Origin: Symsagittifera roscoffensis
Taxonomy: Eukaryota; Xenacoelomorpha; Acoela; Convolutidae
Reading direction: 5' to 3'
Assembly (NCBI RefSeq): GCF_963678635.1
Contig: NC_087066.1
Span: 56,686,312 to 56,750,311, forward strand
DNA length: 64,000 nt
The notes below the pieces were generated by a model. It did no database searches. It saw only the letters and a program-made list of their open reading frames with translations, and had not been told where the DNA came from. The translations under genes and the position numbers were made by a program. Of this stretch, positions 33,783 to 45,200 are shown one piece after another (positions within the stretch are counted from its first letter, which is position 1; each line of letters opens with the position of its first letter).

Positions 33783-35860
33783 TTAGCAAACTTCGAATCC
33801 TTGTGACCGCTGCATTATCGTAAGGCCCGAGATTCCAAAGCTTTGGAAAGAACTCGTTGAGTTTTTACTCATGGCCTTTCTCAGGACACCTTGCGTACAT
33901 CTAGTGTTATTCATTCGATTAAGAAGACAAGGTGAAATGCTACTTTTTGGTCTTGGACGGCGAACGTCACCCCCGGATTGTACACAACAATTAAGAATTC
34001 TTTGGCTCCCCTTAACAATCTTCATGGTCAGGAACTAGTCAGTAAGCAGTGGCATGCCTCCTACGAGGCGTCTGACATCCTCTTCCATTCTGACTGCTTC
34101 ATTTTCTTTAGTCTCAAAGCGATTCTGCTGCAATAGATACTGTAGCAGCACATGCGTCAGATCTATCACATGCGTCAAATCTATCATCTATCACATGCCA
34201 CACATGCTTCAGATCTATAATCTACCTATCATCTTCTCATGCTTCAGATCTATGCGTTTTGCCGGATATCGATTCAAAGTTAAGATCTCCCATATTTATA
34301 ATTCAAGCTTATCAGGGTCAATAGGCCAAATAGACAGAGGTTTTGTATTCCATCAGTTAATTGGAAAGCAGGTTTTCTCTGGAAAATCTCTGCTCCGAAC
34401 GTTACAAATGACGCTAAAAATCACTACTACCGACAATTTGATGAGTTCTTTTACAAACTCTTTGATCAGGTAGCTCAAGAGTCCATAGTACAATTTCATT
34501 GGGAAGAATGCGGTCCGTCCTGCTCCTAATCCTCTCAATTTGCAGTCGATTCGTGGGAAGTTGTGCTGACCTCGTACGTTCTGAGTCCAAAATCCTTCCA
34601 GAGTCTTCCTATACATTTTTTCCACAAATTCAGTTTTCTTGTCTTCTCTTCCATCCATCGCCTTGAATATGTACGCATGGATTTTTGTAATCATCGGCGG
34701 GCCTCTTTCAAAAGCATCTGCTCCCACTGCTCCAATTCGACTATACAAAGTCAGCTTCTTCTTTGATACATGTTTAGCTCTTAATACCAGAGCTTCCAAA
34801 TGTGCTTCCATCTCTCTTGCATTCTGGCGTTCTTTCGCTTGATCCTCAACTCCTGCGCTTCGGTTCTCACGGAACTAGGGATAGTTCGATATTTTAATGA
34901 TGACGGAAGGATCATCAACCACTTCCGTTTTCGTTTTTAATTGTCTGCTGAAATTTGACAGCCCCAATACCTGCATTTCGTTTAAGTACTATTATGTGTA
35001 GAGGGTGTGTTTTTTGTCCCCTCATCGCATTCAATATATCAGACAGCACGACCGTTAAATCCGCTCTAAGAACTCTGATTCTCTTCCTCAGTAATTGGTC
35101 GGTTAAGGGATCTTATTTCGATTTCGCATGCGGCGCAACCATGACATCCATGAACTTCAATATTCTGAAACTTTCCGTCTCTTAGCACGTCCGTTATCTT
35201 GCCCTTAATCTCCATTTTTTTAGCGGCTGTCCAAAAACAACTTCCACTGTGGACGGCTCTCTAAGTCTGCTCAGGAGATCTCTGCTGCGCGTATGATCGT
35301 TGATCCCTTCGAAAAAAAATTGATGAGTTTCCTTTCTGCTTGTCTCTGCACCCATTTGGCAACTGACAAAGATTGCATCCAATCCACGTCAGCTGCTGAT
35401 AATATGATCACATCTAGTCAGAACAATGACTTCGAGGTATTCAAATAATTAGAGCTTGCTACAATCAATAACTTCGTCTATTTCGTCTCCTTTTTTTTTA
35501 AATCGTAGGCTGCGAAAACGGATTGGACCGCTTTGAATTTTGATTCCCCGAAACCCTCTACGTTACCTTCTTGAGCTATCATTTCTGGCTCATTTCTTTC
35601 TTCCCTGACGTGAGCTAGCAGCGGTGCTCTTCATTGTTTGAACATCTGCTCATTCTGTCTATTTGTTGCTCGCTTCAAAAATCTTCCTTGTCTCCCATTT
35701 CTTCTCCTCTCCTGATGAATGACTCGCACATCTTGCAGAGGTCTGGCAATGGTCGACCTTATGGTATTGTTTGAGAACAGTCCCTCAAGGTCACCTAGCT
35801 TTGAAGCCGTTGCTACGCTGAAGTTATTTGCAGCCGCAATTCACTAATACACTCAATCGA
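33783..35860 (-). pseudogene. Decayed protein gene, possibly Argonaute-like
   Basis: Going down the minus strand, protein-like segments follow one another with stops and frame changes. These are about 35850-35470, 35460-35190 (contains FVSCQMGAETSRKE), 35150-34930, 34960-34870, an open stretch 34870-34353, and 34040-33783. The 34353-34811 segment contains FPRIDC...FFPMKL, resembling the end of an Argonaute PAZ domain (YPxLPC...xxPMEL). The 33783-34025 segment starts IVKGSQRI and later has FGISGLTIM...GFEV, resembling the linker-2 pattern (GQR...FGIxVxxxM). The order fits Argonaute, but no MID or PIWI follows. Two frame changes occur at A-runs. An alternative is a virus- or transposon-derived gene: one segment has a cysteine cluster (GCHGCAAC). 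Identification is weak. Confidence 0.35.
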
Positions 35861-38084
35861 GTATAGGCCGACCTTAGTGTAACAATATCAAAGGCGGAGA
35901 CCTGAGTGTCACGACTGCACTTTATGGTCAAATAAAATAATTTTTCATGTGACCATAAAGTGCTGTCGTAACAATCGGGTTTTTGCCTTGACATACGAGT
36001 GGTCTTATTACCTCTCTGATTAAGACAAAACTGCTTGCAGCCGATAATTTTTTAGTAATTTCTGAAATATCTACCGAGTATCGGCTGGATATGCTTCAAT
36101 TTTATAAATCCTTCGATTTTACTGCCACATTTTTTGCAACACTTGATTTTTGTGAAAAACTGCTAATTCGAAGTTTTGTTTCTTGCCCACTTTCAGTGAT
36201 TTGAGCTAAGAAGACGGTTCAGTTTTTAACTTTCTTTGTATGGTAACGTATTTATTCAATTTTTTTTGACATTATCTAATCTTAAAACGAGGAAAAACCA
36301 GCTTTTAAAATGCAGCCAGTTTAAAAGCTGAAAATGGGCGATCCATTCTGAGAGCCAAGTCAGCGGATGTCAACGCCTAATTAAAGTCGCTAAAATCGAC
36401 AGTTTCTCTCCTCCTATGAAGGATTCGGCGTTACCATAATTTCCTGAATTACACTCGTCAAACCTTTAAAAATACGTCGTTTTTATTTCTGAGAGCTCTT
36501 AAAGATCACTGAAATAGTAGGCTTAAGAAATTTTTGTTCTGAACAACCAAAAAAGACTTATCCAGCCCTTTAGATAACTAAGGTTCTATAAGTTTTCTAC
36601 AAACAATTTTTCAAAACACCAACAGCCGAATATTAAGATAGCCGCCGGATCTATGACGTGACTTTGCAAAACGCGCCACCGTCGGATTTAGACCCAAAAT
36701 GCATAGTCACGCGGAGAGCTTGAATCTGAAAATTCTGGACTCAAAACAACGAAAGTCGCCACGCGCTTCGCGAAAGTCGTTCGTGAAAGATTGCAAAAAA
36801 TTTCATATACTCGGAAAAATTCTGCTGCATTTTCGTTCAACGAACGCTGAATCCGCTTCGCTCAACTAACATTGGTTGCGAGAGCTATAATTCACTTGAA
36901 TCAAAATTTGATGTAGTTAAGTTCAGATTCCAGCAAAATTTCTGATCATTTCGGAGTTTGAAAATAACAAGATAATTACATTTTTAAGTAAATGGTAATT
37001 TGTTTGCTTTTCTTAACTGCGACTGCAGGGAATTTTTGGGACCACAATTTTAAACGAGGATCCTAATGGTCTTTACTTTTAAACGAGTACCGTGCTTCCA
37101 AGCTAATTGACTCGCAATCATCTGAAATTACAAAAATTCATTGTTCCCGTAACTTAATTGCTGAGAAGTAATTCAGAATTCGCAGTTTGTAATACATTTT
37201 GTTTTTAAAAAGATCTACAAAATGAACCAGATGCATTACGCATCGCTTTGTTTGATTGCATTAGAAGGAATAAAAATAGATTTCTCGACCTCTTTCGACC
37301 TCTTTGGACAGGGAAGTTTTGGGGGGTAGGTTTGAACGCTCCTTCTCCCCTCAGTCATTTTGTCCTCTGCAGAACAAAAGTATCCCCCTTTGGTTTTACT
37401 TTATGCCATCCATTTCGGCGACCAGCTCTAAGTTTTTTTTTCTAAAGGCGCTTTCGGCGCACGCAAATTTTGAAGAAGATTGCGCGCCAATAAGACGGAT
37501 TTTTGGTCAAAAAATTCAAAAAGGGCCCAAAAACGACAGTTTTTACCTGTTTTTACAAAAACTTGTCTGCGGCGCAGAAAATTCAGAAAATTCAGTGGTC
37601 CTTTTTTTTTAGAAAAAAATTGTCAAAAATAGGGTCTTTCTAGTGTTCTAGGTCAAATATTTTGAATTCATTAATATAAATGAATCTTTGTCGAATATTA
37701 AAAATGTAGAAAATCCACAGCAACTTCTCATTTATTTGGGGAAACCGTGATTTCCTAAAACTTTTTGTTGTAAAGCATTTGATAAAAAAATGTTTACCTT
37801 CTTTATTGATTAATTGAATTCTAATTTCTTCATTCGCTTCTAGTATGGTAAGTTTTTGAATTATTTTCACTGATATTTGGCTCCTAAGATAGTAGACGGC
37901 GCCTGTGGTATACATAACTAACGGCGTGAACGATTCAATGAGTAAGCTTTTCGAAAAGAGATAGCTTCAACGATTAGCAGAGGTGGAATCAGAAAAAACA
38001 ATTATGTCCAATTTGCCAATAAATGCCTGGTCAAAGTTGGGGTTTGATGTCCGACTGAAAATCCATAGTCGAGAAGGCGCTATA
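35861..38084. other. Intergenic; one old dispersed repeat
   Basis: No gene recognised. 37300-37620 (GCGCTTTCGGCGCACGC, CTTGTCTGCGGCGCAGAAAA) resembles 190-300 and is probably a dispersed element. 36650-36870 is locally GC-rich with CGCG-containing phrases but has no frame. Confidence 0.4.
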
Positions 38085-38365
38085 TAGTTAAACTCAAAGT
38101 CGAAACATAAAGTCGAGTCGGTCGAAACATAAAATCGAACACAAAATCGAACAAAAAGTCAAACATGAAGTCAAAACATAAAGTCGAATAGAACACAAAG
38201 TCAAAACATGGAGTCATCAGAAATTCGAAACATAATTTCGAATTGATCGAAACATAAAGATGAACCAAAAAGTCGAAATATGAAGTCGAACACAAAAATA
38301 CAGCACAGTTGAATTCAAAATCAAAACATAAAATCGAGTCGGTCGAAGCAAATTCGAACACACAC
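38085..38365. repeat. Minisatellite of GTCGAAACATAAA units
   Basis: About 17 diverged units of 13-17 bp, core AAAGTCGAAACATAA. The minus-strand frame (FDF-rich) is only a by-product. The following DNA (CACCAAGAAA, then TTGTC-GATT-TCTGCTTGCAAAAC) matches the tail after the 22.2-kb minisatellite. Confidence 0.75.
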
Positions 38366-38576
38366 TAAAAAAACTTTCACCAAGAAATTCAATTTATTGT
38401 CGGATTTTTCTGCTTGCAAAACTATAAAACGAGAAAGACTGCACATTGTCTCAAAATATGTATAAGCAATTTTTTAGGGCAAGGACAAAAATCCTCACCT
38501 CAAAAACAGAAAACTTTAAAACAATCCGGTACTTTATTCCCTTGCCGGTATTTTATTCCCCTATATCGATTGGAGC

Positions 38577-38597
38577 GGGGGGGGGGGGGGGGGGGGG
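38577..38597 (+). repeat. Homopolymer of 21 G
   Basis: Uninterrupted G run. It is unusual in DNA this AT-rich, could form a G-quadruplex, and could mark an assembly or repeat boundary: a truncated family A copy begins ~40 bp downstream. Confidence 0.9.
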
Positions 38598-38635
38598 TTG
38601 GTGTATTATAGTTGATCCAAAAAATATTTTTTTAA

Positions 38636-38772
38636 TTTGAGTTAAGGGCAACAATACCTTTCAAATAATATTCAAAAAAATCGTCAAAAATCGTTAATTA
38701 AAAAGTCTAAATTTGAACGAAGAAAAAAACAACTTGAGCACAACTTTTCCGTCATTTTCTACAAAAATTGCT
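38636..38772 (-). repeat. Family A element, truncated inverted fragment
   Basis: Keeps only the part nearest the GTTCCGAC end (GGCAACAATACCTTTC, CGTCAAAAATCGTTAATTAAAAAGTC, GAGCACAA, TTCCGT), with the terminal palindrome lost. Confidence 0.6.
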
Positions 38773-38872
38773 GTAGTACAACAAAAAAAGTTGTCACTTT
38801 ATCTAAGAAGGCTTTTTTAATCAATCATGTTTTTGGACACTGATGAAATTCTTATGAGATTTTTTGTTTTAG

Positions 38873-39218
38873 AATTCAGAAGAGGAAGCGTTCAATTCTT
38901 CAAAGAGCACTTTCGCTGACACGATTCAGCTGCTTACTCAATTCGATATTGCGCTGATCTTCGTGCGGGTAGCAGCAGTTTTAATCTCAATTTTGGGGTT
39001 AACAGGAAACATTTTTATTTTCCTAACCGCACCCAGACTGGGAAGAACTTCAGGCGCCGAACTGATCCGATGTCTGGCAGCTGCAGACATTACTTTCATA
39101 CTTTTTCATGGATTTGTGGTTTCTGGAACTCTCCTGGTTATAGATGTGGACGCAACAAAATGGAACTTTTCATTTTGTCTCGTTGTGTTTTACTTCTCAG
39201 CGGTTGCAACAGCAAATG
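38873..39218 (+). CDS. GPCR exon A: N terminus to TM3 start
   Basis: The acceptor TTTTTTGTTTTAG ends at 38872 and the donor is AATG/GTAATT at 39218/39219. It encodes the extracellular N terminus, TM1, TM2, ECL1 and the first half of TM3. An in-frame GTG at 38963 is not a start: the frame is open upstream to the splice acceptor. Confidence 0.85.
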
Positions 39219-42200
39219 GTAATTAAATTCTCCAATCCATCATTAATTTTTTCATCCAGCTAACTGTAAGATTTGAATAAGCAATTGGACTTGCCAAAAT
39301 TAAGCAGTCACAGGAAACAGGTTGCAACTTTTAGTATTCCAGCGAGAAAAAAAAACTTTTTCACGTTTGAGCCGTGTCCTCTGCAACTAATAAAGATTCA
39401 CCGTTGAAAATATGACATATAAAGAATAAAACTCTTTTTTCAGACAAACATCGGATAAAAAACCGTAAAAGATGTTAAAAGGCGCGGTTTAGCCACTTAT
39501 TAGAAGATGACAGAGAAGTGTTCTTAGTGCCAAAAGTTACCGTAAACAGCAAAAGAAGTTCGAATTTAGACCTAAAATAATTCGTTGAAAAAGTAAGGAT
39601 CTCAGCTAGACCCTCATATTATTTTTTCTTGACTTAAAAGGGAGTACAGAAAAACTACTCAGCTCTGAAACATTTAGTAACTCCAATTTTTTGCATTTTA
39701 CTATATGAACCGTTAATATTTCAGTCATCTTGAGTCTGAGAGCTTAACAAACTTTTTTGTTCTTTTTTGCGTGAATCATAACCTACCTCAGCGCCTAGCT
39801 GAGATCTTTAGTTTTCCAACGAGTACTTATAGGCTCAATTTTTCAAACGGTTGTCGCTCTTTATAGTAATTTTTGGCTCTAAGAACACGTCTCTGTCGCT
39901 GTTTAAATAAATGGCTCAACGGCACCTTACAACAATTCTTACAATTTTAATCCGGTGATTGTCAAACAAATAGTTCCATCTATCATACATCAAACTTTCA
40001 CCCGTGAATTTTTTGTAATTGAAGAGGAAACAGCACAAACGTGAAAATATTTTTGTTCATTTCATCACTTGAAAACAAAAATTTGAAAACAAAAAAAACT
40101 TCTATGTCCCATGACTGTTCAAAACACAAACTTACATTAAACAAGAAGAAACTGAGGTCTTTTTAAAAAAAATTTCTGTTGAGTTTTTTGGAGGGGATTT
40201 AAATGGAAACTCGTTCTACAAACTTTTTTAAAAATATTTTAAAACATTTTTTAAGAAAACTTAAATCGAAAAATAACTTGCTCTTCTTATTCCAAAACTT
40301 GGTCAAATTTAACGTCTATTAGCAAAAAAAGGCAATAAATTTACGACTGAAATTGCATGAAAACTTTACCATAGATTAAATTTTCGGCAAAGTGTGAAAA
40401 ACTAAAAAGGGTGCCCCTGAACACCACGCTAAACGCTCACATTAGCTATGAGCCTTAGATTTATTGGAAATAAAGTTGTTTTCTAGAAAAAAACGGGCTT
40501 GGTATAAATTAACAGAATTCTTAATAAAAAATTCTTATTTGGAATAACACCAAAGAAAGAGGTCAGCTGGCTGCCTATTGAGTGGTGCCTTCATGAGCAA
40601 GCAACATAAAGTTAAACTGAATTTCCATTAATATTATTAAAAAGTTTCAACAAAAACTTGTGTCCACAATTCAGTAAGTGCTCATTTAAGTTCTAGACTA
40701 ATGCCTAGAAATGAATAAATAAATAATGAACAAACCCTAAAGCTGAATTTTTTTGCTGTCGCTCGTCATTATTTTTTCAACTTCAATTAACAGTTAATAC
40801 TTAAGAATGAGTCAAAAATTTCTGGATTGCAAATCATTTCAATGATTAGTAAGCATAGCGGCTAGCTTCTTATAATTTTAGTCATTAACTTTAATATATC
40901 GTATATAATAAATGCAACTCCCTGAAATAACAAAAATTTATATATATAAGTGCTCATAATACTCAAATAAGTGCTCAAATCCGAAATACACAATTTTATC
41001 GTTCTTTATCTTTCTTCAATTCTGATTTAGTAGCCGCTCCATATATCAGAACAGCATTGTGTTTTGTTAGTTTATTGTGCGTTTTTTAACGGATTACAAA
41101 TTGGTTTTATTTCAAAATTTGACGCAAGTGGTATTTAATGAACGCATTTTGAGATGTTTTCTGTCAAATGTTTCTAGGTTTGCAGCGTAAAACACAATTT
41201 ATAGAGGCCAAACAAACTGGGGATTTTTCGAAAATGAGTTCATAACTTGATTTGATTTTGGTCCAACCTTTAGGTTTGCTGTTTTATCCAGATTACGAAG
41301 TTATTAGTTTTTAATCAGTCAAGTCTTACCTCTTTCTGTGCCATTTTTTTGCGTTTTTTAAAGTTTTTGTTTGTAGAAACTAGGTTTTGATCAATGGCTA
41401 AAAGGGGCCGCTTGTGAATTCATGCGAGCAATTGGCAGATTATTTGAAGAGATAAGAAAAATAAAGGGCATCAAAACTGAACCTTGAGAAACTCCATACG
41501 CGAGAAATTTTGAACCAGATACTTTTTTCTCTGCCACTACACCTGATGAGTGTTTTTTAACAACATTCATATCAACTTTTTCTTATTTCCCTCTCTATCA
41601 TAAGCTCCTCGTTTAGTTACCAAAACTCCATGATCAGCAGTTTTGAAAAAACAAGCTTTGCACAAATCAGAGTATCTTTGTTATCTAAAATGTACCAATA
41701 CATTCATTTAATTCAGTCATTGCATCAACTGTGCCTCGTTCGCTAGAAAAACCAAACATTTTGTCAGGTTTTCATACTTCTGTAAAGAGAAATTATACGT
41801 TTATACAAAGCTTTTGAAAAAATTTTCTCAGCTTTGGTCTAGAGTTGCGTAACTCTATCTGTAGACCACTTGTTTGAACCAATTGTTAAGCACCTAAAAA
41901 ACTGTCAGGTGAAAATGATTTGTTGGATAGGATTGATTGTTTTGCATGAATACTGTTTGCTGGTTGTGGTTTTGACTCTCCTTGTTTTTAATTTCCTTGC
42001 TCTCAATTTTAATTATAAGGATTATTTTTTATAACAAATTTCGATTTTCAACTAACTCTCCTCCAATCGATGCGAAAGGAAAAAAAATCCCCAACTGACA
42101 TATATTCCCCAAATGACATAAAAATCACAAAGTGACAGAAAAAAATACCCAAATTTTTTGTATTGATTTTGAAATCGAAAGTTATCAAAGTTGATAGTAA

Positions 42201-45200
42201 CTGGATATGGTTTTTGATAAATTAGTTTCCATTCTTGTATAATTTCAAAAGGGCTATTTTAGTTTTTTGGATGAGTTTCTTAGGGGCAATAAAAACTCAA
42301 TTAAAACAATTTATACTCATTTTGTTACCCAGCGCCTACCAATCGAAACAGTTTGTTCCGCAATTTTTTTTGTTTTTGTCGGAGATTTTTCTACGCTTTC
42401 ATTCAGGAAACTCATTTTCACTTGTGTCTTTAGCTCTATTAAATAAGTCTCTTTAGATTTTGTAATTTATCGTAGAGCGAATAATTTAGTTTCATTGACA
42501 AACAAATTTTTTCTGCACGTGTAGTTGTCTTTACCATTTTTGATTGGTTCACCATTGCTCTGATTCAAAGTAATTGAGGGAAAAGTCATTGTAGCCGATA
42601 CATTAAGGGCAATTGCAGTCGTTTATGGGTAAATCATTGCAGAAAACAATCAAGACTAGTCAAAATTGTGTCAGTTTTGCGGCTAGTTTTAAATTCATTG
42701 ACAAACTCCATATCAATTATTCTTAGAGTGTTGTTCAGACTGAACACTTTGTTGTTGTTGTTGTTGTTGCACTCGAGAAGCAAGTCAAGGAATTTTCCCG
42801 CTTTCATTTGTGATGCTCTGTACAGTGTTGCAAGTACCAGAGAGTATTTTTTTATCAATTTTTGACTTCAATTGTTTTTTCAATTCAAAACTTTTTTCAA
42901 TTCTCTGAGCAACTTTATCTCTGAATTCTTAGAAACATGTATGACCATTCCACCTCCTCTCCGCGGTCTGTTAGTAATTCTAATGGGAAGATGTTTTCCC
43001 AACGAAAAAATACCTCTTTCGGCGTCGTCAATGAGTCACGTCTCTGTGAATGCAAAAACTAAAGGATGCGAAGTCGTGTTCAACATATCTATAAACGCAA
43101 CGAAATTAAATAATTAGATCTCACTTTTTATGGTAGTGGCCTTGGCTAATGTTGCTTCAAGAACTTGGCTTTGCCATTTTATGATTTCTAGTAAATGTTT
43201 TTTCCTTTTTATTAAGATGAGATGTTTTTATTGAGATAAAAAAAAATTGAATTGAGCAAAGAAATTACAATAAATGACAAGCATGGTTTTTGAAAGAAAT
43301 TTTTTAAGTCTGAGTTTCCGGTTCATAAATGGTCAAACAGGAACAGCAATTACTATGGCGAAGCGAAATTTAATTATAAGTATGGAACTTAAAATCAATT
43401 TCCATTTCAGACGTTGATTCGTGTTTTACTTTCAAAACTTAAAGAGTATGCTAAAGAAAAACACGAAATCTTTTTTCTTCACTATAAATTTTATTGACTT
43501 TTACTTAGTTCTACCCACTAGAAATTTTTTTATCGTTTTTTGTGTCAAAAAATCAAACAAAGTATGCCAAAGAAGAAAATCATAACAATAACTTTCTGCG
43601 CTATGGTATATACTGAAAAACTCAACACCCTTGACTTATTTGCTCAACTGTCCCACTGGACTTTTTCTACTCCTATATCTTATGTAACAGATGAAAGAGA
43701 AGCAACCAAATCTTATCAGAAGACTTATAATACACGTGATAGTGATTAAGTAAAAACACGAGATGCCTTAAGCCGCATCCCGAGCCCAGCTGTAATCCCT
43801 CTTCTTAAATAGATTAAAAAATCGTCAAAGATTGCGAGTTTTAAAAGTAAATAAATGTAACAATAAAAACACAGAGGCAAAGAGTAACTTCGCATCACTT
43901 GCAATAATACAAAAATGACATTTCAAGCTAGCAGACGGTAGAGGAATGGAAGCAATCAAGTTCAAAGAAAACGAAAGAGTTTTCGAAGAAACCACAACTA
44001 AAAAACTTCAAAAATTAGCGTGAATTGGTTTTCTAATCGCGGAAGAAAAATGTCCAGTATCACCAAAAAAACTTCATGAAAACCTTTGAGCTACAAAATA
44101 TAATCTGAGATTTTTAACAATTCAGGCGATCCGAAGGAAAGCATATAAAATATGGTTCCCTCGAACGACCCAAAAATAGGTTAATAAGACGGTTTAATAT
44201 AAAACGAAATAATTTAGCCCGAACAAGTTTCAAGCAAAAAAAACTAAGATAAGGCTAGTAGAACTGCAATTTTCAGAAGTAAATGAAATACATAAAAATT
44301 AACTGCAATGAATATTGCATTCAGCAAAAAGTCTCCATGATTTGGCAATTAGGCCGACAAAACAGAAGCAGACGAATAAAAAGCCGACATTTTGGACTGA
44401 AACGGAAAATTTCAGTTTCAGATTCGAACCTAAGGGTTTCTCCGTCCCAGCCGTAATTTTGACCTCTAAACTAAATAGAGGCGCTTGGAATTTTGAATTC
44501 ATTATGAATTGGAATATCAAGTGATTTTGTTAAACAACTTGTGAACCCGAAAAAGTCTACATTACGATTTGATAACGCTTACCTTATTGCCAGCGCAATA
44601 AAATTAGCATTTGAATAGGTGCCCAAGTTTTATGGAGCCCAAAATTGCTATTCTTAAGAACTGTTTATTCTTTTTTTACAAACCCATATAAACTTCTTTA
44701 AAAAGAAGACATTTACGCCAAAGTCTTTTTTCATTTTTCATCAACAAAAAAAATGATAAACAAAAAGTACAAAGTTTTTTTTTGTCTACACATGACAGAA
44801 ACCGTTTATTTTCGCACCATTCAGTAGAACTTAAATACTTTTTGTTGACAAATAAACAGATTTGTAGAGCTTGCAATCTCAATTTTTCAGTTCACATCAG
44901 TGTGTTCTCACTTTCCCTTAGTATACTTCTTTTGATCAGACAATACATTGGCGTAGAGACGGTTGATTTGTTCTCAGGTTATTGATGCCGCAGCAGGCCT
45001 TTTGTCGTTAATTAAGTTAAGCCTTTCCATTTATCTACGATCAAATCCTACGTGAAGCTGAAATAGTTACGCTTCTTCATATTGTGATAACTTTTTTTTC
45101 TAAATTTTGGTCTGAAAAGTTATAAAATGATATTGAAAAATTGAAACTAAGTTACGCAATGCTCTTGAGCTGCAGATCTGAAACTTTTATCTAAACACAC

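Noticed and set aside
38080-38361. Phe/Asp-rich minus frame
   Set aside because: Simple translation of the GTCGAAACATAAA minisatellite.
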